Positions 10,415 through 21,837 of a stretch of 64,000 nt of DNA are shown here, in pieces (within the stretch, counting starts at the first letter, position 1; each line of letters begins with the position of its first letter). Both the position numbers and the translations under genes were made by a program. The notes under the pieces are model-generated. The model saw only the letters and a list, made by a program, of their open reading frames with translations, was not told where the DNA came from and searched no databases. The stretch is taken from contig OZ023264.1 in the NCBI GenBank assembly GCA_964006375.1, positions 19,549,861 to 19,613,860 of the forward strand, in the 5' to 3' direction. This DNA is from Tillus elongatus. Lineage: Eukaryota; Arthropoda; Insecta; Coleoptera; Cleridae.

Positions 10415-10665
10415 CTTCGAGAGGACATTGAGATACTGGGCGTTGGAGAGCATCTTTATAAGGTTATGCAGAAAGAGGTAATACTTGCAACTGCCCACAC
10501 CGTGCAGAGATTCCTAGGAAATGAGAGTGTGTCGTGTTGTCGTTCAAGGCCCGTGAACTTGGAAAGGGCTCCATCTAAGCTCAGTCCCTTTGGTATCTAA
10601 GATACCTGGGATGAGTGAATGTTTCCCTTTGAGAGAGCGTGAAAGCCCCCAGACTAAAGTCGATA
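10415..10665 (+). mobile_element. R2/R4-type LINE, 3' end fragment (copy 3)
   Basis: Homologous to the reverse complement of 16240-16500. The translated part corresponds to the C-terminal stretch that in the other copy reads KVTQKVVILATVHTVRRFLG, followed by the shared 3' UTR with GGTATCTAAGATACC. It ends near AGACTAAAGTCGATAGTAAT. 5'-truncated to about 250 bp. Confidence 0.75.
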
Positions 10666-11148
10666 GTAATTACAAACTCTTTATACGCTATTATAACAAC
10701 AAATATTTAATTGTTTTTACTGAAATATATCCAATTCTATTAATTTATTTGTTCCTCGTTTTGAATAAGTACCTATATCATACGTTATTGAGTATATGAA
10801 AGAAAAATTCTTAATTTTAAACACTCACTTGAAAATGACATAGTCATTCTGTTTTTAATGTTTAATATAAACTTCGGTCAATTCAAATAATTTGCTTGCT
10901 CCGTTTGCTGGAAAATTTTATTGTAAAGCACATATATAAATGGGTTGTATTATTTCCATGTAGGAAACCGCCACTGCCAAGTAAAGTTATTAAAATAATT
11001 GATGAATTCTGAATATTATCTTCGTTATTTATTTAAAATAAAACACTGATAACAAAAATATACACTTAATAGGCCCAATTCAAGGGTCCTTGAACGTAAC
11101 GGAGTCGAAACCATTCAGATAGCCCAGCCATTTCTAAGCAATCGCATA
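10666..11148. other. Intergenic, nothing recognised
   Basis: AT-rich DNA. The short frame at 10590-10799 starts inside the LINE 3' UTR and is treated as chance. Confidence 0.5.
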
Positions 11149-11460
11149 TACAGAAGGGAAAATAAACATAAGATTAAGATCCTAAACAATTTTTTTCGGT
11201 TAATAAAAATCTGAAAACCAAACAAAAGGACATTAAATACAAATATAGAAACTTATGTGGCTTCACAAATACAGAAAAGAAAACAAACATTCGTCAAGCA
11301 TAAGAAAAGGTCTCCACGTCTGTATTTAGAATGGAACATTTTCGCCAAGTAAGGACAACAACTATCGAGGAAGAAAACATTAAGCTCTATACTTACATAA
11401 TTGGAAAACGAAGAGAAACAAAAATCAATGTGTGTATGTTCTATTTCTTTAACGTCAGTA
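11149..11460 (+). repeat. 310-bp repeat R310, copy a, encoding the QVR peptide
   Basis: About 90% identical by eye to 14523-14826. Both contain the frame reading RMEHFRQVR (11331-11357), followed here by TTTIEEENIKLYTYII. Copy a lies directly upstream of LINE-J copy 2 and copy b directly downstream of LINE-J copy 3. No terminal inverted repeats or tRNA-like boxes are seen. Either an uncharacterised mobile element with coding remnants, or dispersed copies of a host exon. Confidence 0.65.
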
Positions 11461-11461
11461 T

Positions 11462-13550
11462 AGCTGGCATGGAACTATTTATTCCGCGTACACAGAAAAC
11501 TTCTTCAGCCACTTAAAAGCCCTGGTTCTCTAAATCATGTGATGAGGCCAGACTTGAAAAGGTCAAAGCACACAAAACGCTTCTATACAATCCCAGTCAA
11601 GAAAACCGTCAAGCATTTAACGACGCAAGAAACCGCTATGTCCGCATTCTTTCTGAGGCAAAAAACTTGTTTGATAACCACATTAAAAACAAAGTTCTCT
11701 CAAGCTTCAACAGCAGCAAACCCTTCTGGACTCTTGCAAAATCTATTGGAAATAATTTCTGCAAGAGCACGTTCCCACCTCTTGTTTCAGTGGATGAAAT
11801 TGTTTCTACCGCCCTGGGCAAGGGTGAACTTTATTCCTCGTTGTTCGCCGGCAATTCTACTTTCAACCCACCTCCAAATGTTCGACCACCAATAGCCTCC
11901 AATGTCGCGCATAAAATGACGGATATCATTTTCAAAACTAAAAAGGTACGAAAGATGCTCTCTTCTCTTAATACCAGGAGAGCCCCTGTCCTTGATGAGA
12001 TCTCAGCAATTGTTCTCAAAAAATGCGCACCAGGACTTGCTCCTGTCCTGACTCGTCTATTTCAGACATCTTACAATAGAAGCATATTCCCTGCTAACTG
12101 GAAAACTGCTAGAATACAACCCATCCCCAAGAAAGGATCCAAAGCACTTCCTAGCAACTACAAGCCTATTTCTCTCCGTTTAGTCGTCTCTAAAGTGATG
12201 GAAAAGAATATAAACACCGAATTACTAAAATTTCTTGAAAAACACCGTCTAATCCACGACATGCAGTATGGATTCCGTCAGCGCTGATCAACTGCCGGCC
12301 TCCTTTCCTTTGTCACCCATTCTTGGAACAAGTCTATGGAACTACACGGTGAATTCCAGATTGTCGCTCTAGACATATCCAAAGCATTCCACCAGGTCTA
12401 GCGCGCAGCGCTGCTTAATAAACTTCCGGCTTATGTCCTACCACCAAAACTCTGTACCTGGACAGCAAATTTCCTTTCCAACCGAAACATGTCTGTTGTC
12501 GTGGATGGCCATTCCTCTAGACTGTATCCAAATAAATCAGGAGTTCCTCAAGGTTCAGCTTTAGCCCCTACTTTGTTTCTTCTCCACATCAATGACCTCC
12601 TCTCTAACACATCCAACCCAGTTCACAGATACGCGGACGACAGCACCTCCACTCAAATATACAATATTCTAAGCCTGTCTCTTTAGCCCAATCAGATGGG
12701 GATCGCAGACTCATGGAGGGTTCTGTCTCTGTGGATCTCCAAAAATATTAGACTGGGGAAGTAGAAATCTTGTAAAATTCAACTCCACCAAATCCCAGTC
12801 TTGCTTTCTATATCATAAAATATACACGAGCCGCAGACCCATCACAATGAACAACAAAGTTATTCAAAGTAATGAGTCCTTTTCACTTGTTGACATTTCT
12901 GTGGATCGAAATCTCAATTGGCACCAACATGTCACATCAATTGCAGAAGCGGCTGCTAAGGAATTAGGTTTTCTCTTCCGGGCTCGGAAATACTTTTCAC
13001 CAGCTAATCTCTATATCTTATATACTTCACAAATAAGGCAAACCTCGAATACCGCTCCCACATCTGGGGTGCCACTGCCGCTTCTACACTCGCTATCCTG
13101 GACTCCATTCAGAAGAGAGTTATACGTCTCATCGGTGACCCTACCCTCACCCAAAGTCTGCCATCCCTTGCCCATCGACATGCCGTTGTTGACCTCTCTC
13201 TCTCTCTCTCTCTTTTATAGATATCTGCACGGGCACTGTTCAGAGGAGCTTTCCTCCATAGTTCCTCCATCTGCTGCCCCCAACAGATATACCATTGGAA
13301 CAGAGCGAATGCATCCTTTTACTATCCAGGTCACCAGACATAGAACATCTTATTATGCCCGCTCTTATGTCCCGAGGACTTTCGAGTTGTGGAATTCCTT
13401 GCCGGTACATGTTTTTCCTTCTCCTCCGAACCTCCAAACTTTCAAGTCCAGAATTAGTTGCCTCTTTCCTCCTTGTCGACACCTACGGTACGATAGTATT
13501 TAAGCTGTAAGCGCTCGTGGTGTGTTGTTGAAATATAAAAAAATATTTTT
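11462..13550 (+). mobile_element. LINE-J copy 2, 5'-truncated, inactive
   Basis: It starts at AGCTGGCATGGAACTATTTA, i.e. at the linker between endonuclease and reverse transcriptase. Frames carry KPFWTLAKSIGNNF, the palm region, QGSALAPTLFLLHI and RYADDS (12489-12686), and the C-terminal tail (12847-13503). Interruptions include stops at the TCAGCGCTGATCAACTGCC site near 12286 and within motif A (CACCAGGTCTAGCG). The tail is at GTGTGTTGTTGAAATATAAA. The next 335 bp are shared with the flank of copy 6. Confidence 0.9.
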
Positions 13551-13885
13551 ATCTATTTGAGGATGCTGTCAAGCAGAAAAACTAGGCACAGAAACGTTCA
13601 AGAACATCCTAGGACATCTAGGATTCGTAAGAGCCTGTTGCTCCAGTTAGCTTACGCGGTGGCTGCGCCCTTCACCTACAGAAACGAAACCAAATATTGA
13701 AGCCAGAGAAGTAGTCTCCAAGTCTGTATGTAGTAAAACTTTCATTGTCAGAATTATGAGCAGTACTTACAGTGTTTATTAAAACGTTTTAATTTAGATA
13801 AATTTAACACTTTTAAATATACTGCTAGCTACATATTTCTACGGACAATTTATATTATGATCGATTGTACAAACAAGAACCCTTT
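13551..13885 (+). repeat. Shared 3' flank T, copy 1 (encodes part of the unrecognised peptide)
   Basis: About 97% identical to 36601-36945, directly beyond the 3' end of a LINE-J in both places. One frame reads KLGTETFKNILGHLGFVRAC, then after one stop PTETKPNIEAREVVSKSVC. The part EAREVVSKSV also occurs at 43960-44010. This is either 3' transduction by LINE-J or a segmental duplication that includes the LINE. Confidence 0.75.
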
Positions 13886-14520
13886 TCAATTGGCACCAAC
13901 ATGTCACATCAATTGCAGAAGCGGCTGCTAAGAAATTAGGTTTCCTCTTCCAGGCTCGCAAATACTTTTCACCAGCTAATCTTTATACCTTATATACTTC
14001 ACAAATAAGACCAAACCTCGAATACTGCTCCTACATCTGGGGTGCCGCTGCCGCTTCTACACTCGCTATCTTGGACTCCATCCAGAAGAGAGCTATACGT
14101 CTCATCAGTGACTCTACTCTCACCCAAAGGTTGCCATCCCTTGCCCACCAACGTGCCGTTGGTGGCCTCTTTCTCTTTTATAGATATCTGCACGGACACT
14201 GCTCACAGGAGCTTTCTTCCATAGTTCCTCCACCTGCTGCCCCCAACAGATCTACCAGGGGAACAGAGCGAATGCACCCTTTTATTGTCCAGGTCACCAG
14301 ACATAGAACATCTTGTTATGTCCGCTTTTTTGTCCCGAGGACTTCCTAGTTGTGGAACTCCTTGCCGGCACATGTTTTTCCTTCCCCTCCGAACCTCCAA
14401 ACCTTTAAGTCCAGAATCAACAAGTTGCCTCTTTCCTACTTATCGACACCCACGGTACGATGGGCTGTGAGAGACTGTGAGCCTTCGTGGTGTGTTGTTA
14501 AAATAAAAAAAATATATAAA
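13886..14520 (+). mobile_element. LINE-J copy 3, 3' fragment
   Basis: It starts at TTTTCAATTGGCACCAACAT and covers only the C-terminal region (SQIRPNLEYCSYIWG; LDSIQKRAIRLI; ERMHPFIVQVTRHRTSCY). The (TC)n run is short here. The frame stops at 14348 (TAG in place of the Lys/Ser codon before LWNSLPAHVFP). It ends in an A-rich tail that abuts R310 copy b. Confidence 0.9.
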
Positions 14521-14522
14521 AA

Positions 14523-14826
14523 AATACACAGAAGAGAAAGTAAACATAAGATTAAGATCCTCAACAATTTTTTCGGTTAATAAAAATCTGAAAACCAAAC
14601 AAAAGGACATTAAATACAAATATAAAAACTTATTTGACATCACTAATGCAGAAAAGAAAACAAACATTCGTAAAGCACAAGAAAATGTATCCACGTCTGT
14701 ATTTAGAATGGAACATTTTCGCCAAGTAAGAAACTGTCGAGGAAGAAAACAGTAAGCTCTATATTTAAGTAATTGGAAACAGAAGGGAAACAAAAATCAA
14801 TGTGTGTATGTTCTATTTCTTTAACG
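14523..14826 (+). repeat. 310-bp repeat R310, copy b
   Basis: Second copy of 11149-11460. It reads NIRKAQENVSTSVFRMEHFR, which links the EAREVVSKSV and QVR segments seen separately elsewhere into one peptide. It differs from copy a by small indels after CGCCAAGTAAG. Confidence 0.65.
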
Positions 14827-14837
14827 TCGGTTTATTT

Positions 14838-15163
14838 CTGCAACCGTGGCCAATCACCGACGACAGGGACCAGTTCCACCCCACTATCCAGAAACTTTTG
14901 CCGAAACCCTACCTTTCTGTAAAAGGGTAGGGATCTCTAACGTGCCCAACATCGCATGGACACGCGACCGACGGCTTTACGTCCCCTCCGAAGGGCGCAA
15001 AGTGCAAACATTCAACATGTTCAAATACAATGATACAACTTCGGTGGATGTTAATTGTATAGTATGTGTTGGAAAAGTAAAAGGAGAACCCTGGTATCGA
15101 ACTCAGTACCGTTCCGTTCAGAGGTACACGTTCTTACCACTGAACCACCGAGGCTCTAACAAA
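14838..15163 (-). mobile_element. SINE-A, copy 2
   Basis: Reverse complement of the element at 2503-2868: head GAGCCTCGGTGGTTCAGTGG with a B box GAGTTCGATACC, the body block with GTCCATGCGATGTTGGGCAC, ending near 14838. The open frame of 108 codons here is an antisense reading of the SINE and not a gene. Confidence 0.85.
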
Positions 15164-15726
15164 AGTCAATAAATCTGTTGATTGTAAAAGTCGAAAAAAA
15201 CTTTGCAGCACATGCAACAAAACTCATTAGCATAGACTGAAATCTGTTATAACCTAAAAGGAAAAATCAAACACTACAAAGTATCAAAATCCTGCATTAA
15301 ATATTAAAAGCTTACACAAGCTTTCACATTTTTTACTATATTCTCTCCACGTACAAAGCAGGCTACATATTCTAGTGAAACATTTGGCGGTATGAATTTT
15401 TCATCGCTTTTTATTCATATAGGTGAAAATTCTCGAAATGGTCATATAAATAACCCGATACAAGAATGTTCGGCGTTGGCTGGAGCACCGCCTGCTTTGG
15501 CTATGTGCTGAAAGTTATCGTTGTTTTGTTGGTCGTTTATAGCATTCTGTAACAAGGTTAATTGTAACTGAATGCATAAACTATTTGAACTTGCATTCTG
15601 GAATTATTCATTGGGAAGCGCTCTGAATAACACAAAACCAATAAGACTTGGGCTGGTTTAAATAGGATATGTGATCTTTCAGTGATATTATTTTAATTAA
15701 CAAATGACTCTGAACATGCATTTTCG
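15164..15726. other. Intergenic, nothing recognised
   Basis: AT-rich DNA without a supported frame or repeat. Confidence 0.5.
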
Positions 15727-15845
15727 TTCTCAGTAACTGAGCGGATAAAGCTCTGGTCCGATATGCAGAGAGTCGTGCGTTTGTTACTCACTGTAGCCTG
15801 TCACTTTGTCAATATTAATTAGTCATTTATTATTACTACTAAATT
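15727..15845 (+). mobile_element. SINE-C, degenerate tRNA-related fragment
   Basis: The stretch CTGAGCGGATAAAGCTCTGG followed by TCCGATATGCAGAGAGTCG and GCGTTTGTTACTCAC resembles a tRNA head with a decayed B box. It ends in an (ATT)-rich tail. No second copy in the window confirms it. Confidence 0.45.
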
Positions 15846-15849
15846 TATT

Positions 15850-16195
15850 ATTATCGACTAAGCCTGAAGGTTTTTCACACCCCTCAAAGTGAAACATTTT
15901 GCGTCCTAGGTATCTGAGATACTAAAGAAACTAAGCTTAATGGAGCCTCTTCTTATTGCTCAGCCAATGAAGGAAAACGGGACATTTTTTTTATTTTACA
16001 GACAACTCGGCACGATACGAGCACTTGTAAGTTAACTCTTTCTACATAGCTTTATAAAGATATTCTTTTAGACCTGGTTCTTTAGAATATTTGTAGGCAC
16101 CACGCTAGCTGAAGACATGACCATCAAGATTACTCCAACACTATCTGCCTTCCACTCTCTTTTAATTTGCAATTCAAAGTCAACACTTAAATATG
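15850..16195 (-). mobile_element. R2/R4-type LINE, 3' end fragment (copy 2)
   Basis: Tandem to, and homologous with, the 3' end of the element beginning at 16235: shared GCCTGAAGG, TTTCACACCCCTCAAAG, GGTATCTGAGATAC and the C-terminal coding stretch around GGCACCACGCTAGCTGAAGA. More diverged than the neighbour. Confidence 0.7.
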
Positions 16196-16603
16196 TTTTC
16201 TTCGGACCCTGTCTGCAAATTATCGGTCTTTGGAGTTATTATAAACTTTAGCCTGAAGGGCTTTCACACTCCCTCAAAGGGGAACATTCACTCAAGCCCA
16301 GGTATCTCAGATACCAAAGGGACTGTGCTCAGATGGGGCCCTTTCCAAGTTATCGGGCCCTGAACGATAACCCGACACACTCTCATTTCCCAGGAATCTC
16401 CGCACGGTGTGGACAGTTGCAAGTATTACTACTTTCTGCGTAACCTTATAAAGCCGCTCTCCAAGATCCCGTCTCTTAATGTTCTCTTGAAAATTCTTAG
16501 GGACCACACCAGTTGACGACATGACTATTGGAATCACTCGGTCACTGGTAGCCCTCCACTGTCTCTTTAATTGTATCTCGAGGCCTCTGTACTTAATGAT
16601 CTT

Positions 16604-16804
16604 CTAGTTGTACTTTATCTCTAGATTCTTGGTATTCGGAATGGCCACATCAATCAGCTTCACTTGGTTGCAGAACTTATCCACTAGTACTATATCTGGC
16701 CTGTTGTGGGCAACCCGTTGGTCTGTGAGCATGAACCAATCCCAGTACAACCTGTATCCTGAGTTCTCTAGAACTGGCTCAAGAGTGTATCTATAATAGG
16801 GCAC
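16604..16804 (-). pseudogene. Restriction-like endonuclease domain of the R2/R4-type LINE
   Basis: Cleaves the target DNA for reverse transcription. The frame reads WDWFMLTDQRVAHNRPDIVL and then KLIDVAIPNTKN: the PD...(D/E)xxA-type metal site is visible as RPDIV and LIDVA. The 66-codon frame ends at a stop at 16604; the conserved C-terminal extension resumes at 16537. Confidence 0.82.
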
Positions 16805-17702
16805 CTAAGATTTAAAACCTGAATAAAGTATTTTCACAACTGCGTCGTGTCTCTCGCTTGGCATTCGCCGGTGACGTGCTAGATAGTATCTGAAGACTGA
16901 CACCCAAATCTTCATTTATCATCTTGGACCGAATTATCTCCAACTATATACTTTTGGTAGTTTCTTGTCGTGATCTTGTATGGCCAGGAAAAAGCCTTCT
17001 GTCTCTGGAAACATCTATCTGGACACCAACCAATAGTTCGACGCCAATTTGTCGACATGTGCCTGGGAGATCTCATTCAGATGCCGCCCATGGAGAGGCT
17101 TCCGCATCCAAGGTTGCAGCTTTTCCTGATCAGTCCGATGGTGACTTTGTATTTCACTTTCTTTTAATTGTGGCGGTGTTGAATCATCTGACTCGCATAT
17201 GGCACGGTGTATTTCAGAAGTAACCGCCCACTGGTGGAAATATGTATGTAGCTTCAATATCTGCTGGTCCAACTGTTTACCAATATTCAACACTCCTCTT
17301 CCACCTTGGTGCCTAGGTAAGGTTACTCTCTCGATAGTACTACGGGGGTTATGATCTTTGGATATTGTTAGGAATGTTAGGACCTTCCGTGGTCGATTTT
17401 CAATATCCGTTTTACAGTTCACAATTCCAAATGAATAGCTAAGTGCAGAACATGCATACGTATTAAGAGTTTTAGTCAGGTTCTTGGCGTCAAGATATGA
17501 TCGCACCACCTGCTTTACTCGTTTCGTAAACCCATTTTTTAGATCGTTCTTCATTACTGAGTGGTCTATTTTCCTCGCTTGCTGTATTCCCATATATTTA
17601 TAACACTCTTCTATATCCATTGAGGTAATCTGCTGACCGTTCTGCATTTCATATACACCTGGTTGTATCTTCCCTTCGACTACACATAAGGTGCGATATT
17701 TG

Positions 17703-18449
17703 TCAAGTCTGCATATCAATATATCTGGAAAACCCGACCACGATTTTAAGGAATATTTCCAGGTTGTTCTTTGTGGAGGCCATCGGTTTAAGATCCTCCA
17801 TATAAAGCAGATTATTTAGCCTCACTTGGTCCCTGCCATTGCTTTTTATACCGAAGCCATGTCTGGTGGAGTTCAGACGGCTTGATAGTGGATTAAATGC
17901 GAGACAGAACCACAATGAGCTTAGCGAGTCGTCTTGAAATATACCGCTTCTAATTGGTATCGTGCTGGTTATGTTATCACCCGTTTGTACCCGTAACTGA
18001 TTTTTTGTTCTACAGATAGACATTATGTGTTAAAGGGACCTCAGGATATAAGTATCCATCTTCAGCACACCTATAAGCCATTCATGTGGAACTGAGTCAA
18101 ATGCCTTTTTGTAATCCACGTAGGCAGAAAAGATATTTTTTCATCCATTGTAAGCTTGATTACACATAACCGAATCAAATATAAGCTTTTCGTTGCACCT
18201 TGTAGATCCTTTGGCACACCCTTTTTGCTGGCTCGCAATTGTGTTGTTTCGTTCGCAGTGCGCACATATGTGTTTCTGAAGGCAGGATCTGATCAACTTA
18301 TTTAAGGTCGGAAGAAAAGTTATTGGTCGGTATCTGCCGGGGTCTGCAGAACACTGCTGGTCCTTTGGCAAAAGATACGTATCTCCTTGTGTGAAAAAGA
18401 ACGGCATCTTCTTTGGGTCAAGTGTAACATCATCTATTAACGCCGGCAA
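17703..18449 (-). pseudogene. Reverse transcriptase domain of the R2/R4-type LINE
   Basis: 18449-18141 reads GDTYLLPKDQQCSADPGRYR and QKGCAKGSTRCNEKLIFD. 18130-18070, in another frame, gives motif A YVDYKKAFDSVPHEWLI. 18023-17703 reads PIRSGIFQDDSLSSLWFCLA (motif B region) and LLYMEDLK (motif C). The first Asp of the usual YMDD pair is Glu here, which would be expected to harm catalysis. Fragmented by frameshifts. Confidence 0.85.
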
Positions 18450-19200
18450 TAGATGATGTGTACACCCAAATTTCTTTAGCCAAAAGTCTTGGACGTCATC
18501 AGGCTCGGGTGCATTGCAATTATGAAGCTCTTTAATGACCTCGAAGATTTCATCTATGGTAAACGGCCCATGATGTATCTGTTCTCTGACAAGCTCGGTG
18601 TTCTTCGTTAACCCAGCAGCGCCAATGTTGCAGGAGGGTGGTGCGGCATGTTGACTTTTCCAGAACTCTTCATGTTATTCTTTATTTGAAAAAGTAGTAT
18701 CGGTGGCTGCAATCGTAGCTAAATTAAGCTGACGGTAGAAAGTCCTTTCAGAGCGTTCAATCATTGTATTGTGGCACTTCCTATTGTTTCTAGCTTGATA
18801 TATCCTCAAACGTTCTGAATATACAGAAATCTTCTGTTTTAAGGTGTCCAAACATTCTTGTGCAGTGTGGCTGACCCAATCTTGTACTGAGTGTTGTCAA
18901 ACTCGGCCTATTATTTCCTCTAGTCATTTCTGCAATTTTCTTGTCTGTACTCCCCCAATGTATTGCGCCAGTTGTCCAATATATTTTCAATTTGTTTCCA
19001 CTCTGCTTAACCGTCTTTTTCCCACGGGGGCACTCTTTGACGCGAGTCTCTCTGATTCAACCTTTGATCAGAAACCTTAATGCCTAGAGTTTTAATTGCT
19101 GCAGTTACTGCACAGTAAATCAGCATATACATGTGCTCCAACGTGTTGATCTTTAGAAGGTACGATGGCGAAATTAATCTGTTCAAAAGTTCCAATATAA

Positions 19201-19282
19201 CCTGTGGCCAAGAGACATATGTCTAAAGGCCAGAGGCGTGCGCGCGCGCACCACACACACACACACACGCACGCACAACACA
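19201..19282 (+). mobile_element. 82-bp retroposed insertion with 17-bp target-site duplication
   Basis: CAAAAGTTCCAATATAA occurs at 19184-19200 and again at 19283-19299. Between them lie CCTGTGGCCAAGAGACATAT, an inverted GGCC-containing segment and a (CG)/(CA)n tail. The long duplication and simple-repeat tail fit LINE-mediated insertion of a very short RNA or 3' end. It interrupts the N-terminal part of the R2/R4-type LINE, so it is younger than that element. Confidence 0.8.
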
Positions 19283-19857
19283 CAAAAGTTCCAATATAAT
19301 TACCTGCTTTCTAGATGATCTTAGCCTTTTTCCTCCGCGACTGCACGTTTCATTTCTTGGACAATTTGTCGATGAGTTTCTCATTTTATTGCGTACCCTC
19401 GATGTGTTCTTCTTTCTCAGTATGTATAGGTTGCAGGTTACTACTATTAAACAAGATCTAGTTATTTTCCGTAACCGCTGTTAGTAATTTCACATTTAAC
19501 TTCCTGTTTGATGTTATTTAGTCTCATTTGTGGAATAAGGTTATTCTAAAATATGACACGATACTGATCCGCTACTCTCTGTTGAGTCCTGTATGTGCGG
19601 GTACATTCTGAGAAATTCGGTGAAAAGTTGTTGCCTATATCCGGTAGTTGGTTGCCGGGTTGTGTTATTCTGTAGTAGATGCGCATAATTGTTACATTAA
19701 TATCCATAGTCCATTTCATGCACCGTCTTGGTTAAACCCTCTGGGTGAGCGCTGGCTGACTCTCCCCTGCAGCATCCTCAGTGGATGGAGCACTTGGTTT
19801 TACTAGGCTCCCCTATTGTTGATTTTGGGCTGCAATTTCTTGCATGACAGTGACTTC

Positions 19858-19979
19858 CGGCCTATTGCCTACCACTAAAACTTTGTACCTAGACAGCAAA
19901 TTTCCTCTCCAACCGGAGCAATTTCTGTTGTAGTGGATGGCCATTCCTCTAAAACTGTATCCCAGTTAATGCAGGAGTC
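19858..19979 (+). mobile_element. LINE-J copy 4, fragment ending at the assembly gap
   Basis: Matches the palm region of copies 2 and 6 (CTACCACTAAAACTTTGTAC; VVVDGHSS-type text at 19921-19950) and runs into the N run at the start of motif B. Confidence 0.85.
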
Positions 19980-20179
19980 NNNNNNNNNNNNNNNNNNNNN
20001 NNNNNNNNNNNNNNNNNNNNNNNNNNNNNNNNNNNNNNNNNNNNNNNNNNNNNNNNNNNNNNNNNNNNNNNNNNNNNNNNNNNNNNNNNNNNNNNNNNNN
20101 NNNNNNNNNNNNNNNNNNNNNNNNNNNNNNNNNNNNNNNNNNNNNNNNNNNNNNNNNNNNNNNNNNNNNNNNNNNNNNN
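19980..20179. other. Assembly gap (200 N)
   Basis: Exactly 200 N, so the length is probably nominal. The gap begins inside a LINE-J fragment, which suggests a repeat-induced break. The LINE does not resume on the other side. Confidence 0.99.
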
Positions 20180-21837
20180 CAATGAAACTTTATGACATGT
20201 TACATCTCTTCCATATTGTTCGGACTTAATTAAATTTAACTTAAATAATACTTGGTCCATTGTTTCTACCGCTACTGTATGAGGGTTTATTAGTTTATTG
20301 TGGTTGCAAATACAACTTTTCTGTCGACAGTAAGAATCTTATTAAACGAACTTATGATAAGTGTTTAAAGACAAAACAATCATATAAGCGCTAGGGTGGC
20401 ATTTATTCAGTTTTTATTTCCATGGCAACTATTATATTACATTTAATTTAGAAACATTATATTTATTGTTATTTAAACAATTCCAGCAATACAAATACCC
20501 AAAAAAGAGAGTAACAGTAACTACAAAAGCTTACTCTTGCTGCATAAAATTTTGTAAAAAAAAACTAGGGGAATGAGTATATGGAACGATTAACTGATCT
20601 TAGATCTGCTATATCTGAACTTTTTGTTAGAATATAGGTATACAATATCGATGAATATCTCAGATATGTAGTGCAATACATATTAAAGTTTATTTTGTTA
20701 TTATGTATTTCCTTTATGTACTGTAGTACTCTTTGAAATAAAGTTTATTTATTGGTGTTATTGAATTACTCTTGTTTCAACAGTTGACTGCCGATTCTCT
20801 CATAGAGTAAGAATATAACAAATGCAACAACATATTTCGGTATAACCGGCAAATGGAAATCTTGAGATTTTAAATTCAGTCACCTTCTAAGGTAGTTTTA
20901 GGGAATTCTTTGTACCATCTTTTAAGTAACTTCGAATATATCAATAAAAATAATTGGCATGATCTAATCTTTTTAAATCCAGATAAAAAGTAAATTAAAA
21001 AGTTTCCAGTCGCTTGTGCTTAGAATAAACTTTATTATGTCATTAAAGGATCTTCAATAACACGATGTAAAGCTCAAAGGCTTAAAGCGATAACTGATAC
21101 ACAAGCGTAACATATTGTATTAAATGATGTTAATATTTTATAGGCTTTTAGCGGGGCATACTCTGGAGTTGGAAACTGTAATTACATGTTAATTTCCGAG
21201 AAAAGTTCGTTTTCCAAGTTGTCGAAACATTAGCAAATCTCGTTAGGACACGGAACTTCGGCACAATTAACAGATTTTACATGACAAGCTTGAAAGTCGC
21301 CGAGATCTTCGTCAGCTCTTGGAAACTTAACTGTACATTCAATAATGTGTCACAAGTAAAACCAAATTATTAAAATTTAAATTACTTGTTAAATATTACA
21401 AAGAAAAACGATCTAAGGTTTTAAATCAAGAGTCATTATTTGATACACCATACACAATTTTACCAACTCGTGCATGGCACCTAATTTTATAGGTTGTTTT
21501 AATAAACCAAACGCCAATCCCCTCGAACTGATATCATTTTGACCAAAAAAATAGCAAATAGCTCCATTAACATAAGCCAAAAATATGTTCATGAAAAATT
21601 GCCATTTTAAAGTACCTACACTTAAATAATGCATTTTAACTGTTTTTTTCCATTGAAGACCACCACGTGTCTAAGTGCCATTTCTATTCATCTTGAATTT
21701 TGTGCATAAAACCGATCATAAGGGGCTAAACAATAATATCACTGTTGCCAAAAGGTGGCGCTTGGTCTAAATGCCGAAAATTGTTTTAGGGAACACGGGT
21801 CTATGTGCTATTAGTTCAATGCGGTCATTCGGTAGTT
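20180..21837. other. Intergenic, one unassigned 73-codon frame
   Basis: AT-rich DNA. The minus frame 21634-21413 starts with a true ATG and reads MHYLSVGTLKWQFFMNIFLA with a hydrophobic middle. No family is recognised and no splice context stands out, so it is not called a gene. Confidence 0.4.

Larger units (their letters stand above)
16235..19845 (-). mobile_element. R2/R4-type LINE with restriction-like endonuclease, nearly full length, inactive
   Basis: Read on the minus strand from 19845: an N-terminal part (MKWTMDINVTIMRIYYRI at about 19717; QRVADQYRVI), a linker with PPWEKDG (19007-19195), then TKNTELVREQIHHGPFTID, reverse transcriptase (18449-17703), a conserved GGRGVLNIGKQ block (17015-17719), and a C-terminal endonuclease (16804-16604) followed by VVPKNFQENIKRR (16537-16307). 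The domain order, with the nuclease after the polymerase, fits RLE-bearing LINEs (R2, R4/Dong and relatives) rather than Jockey types. About 3.6 kb and covering all expected parts, but with many stops and frameshifts and an 82-bp insertion at 19201. It ends in a 3' UTR shared with two other fragments. Confidence 0.85.

Noticed and set aside
14846..15172. 108-codon plus-strand frame
   Set aside because: Antisense reading of SINE-A copy 2; the sense counterpart appears at 2423-2893 for copy 1.
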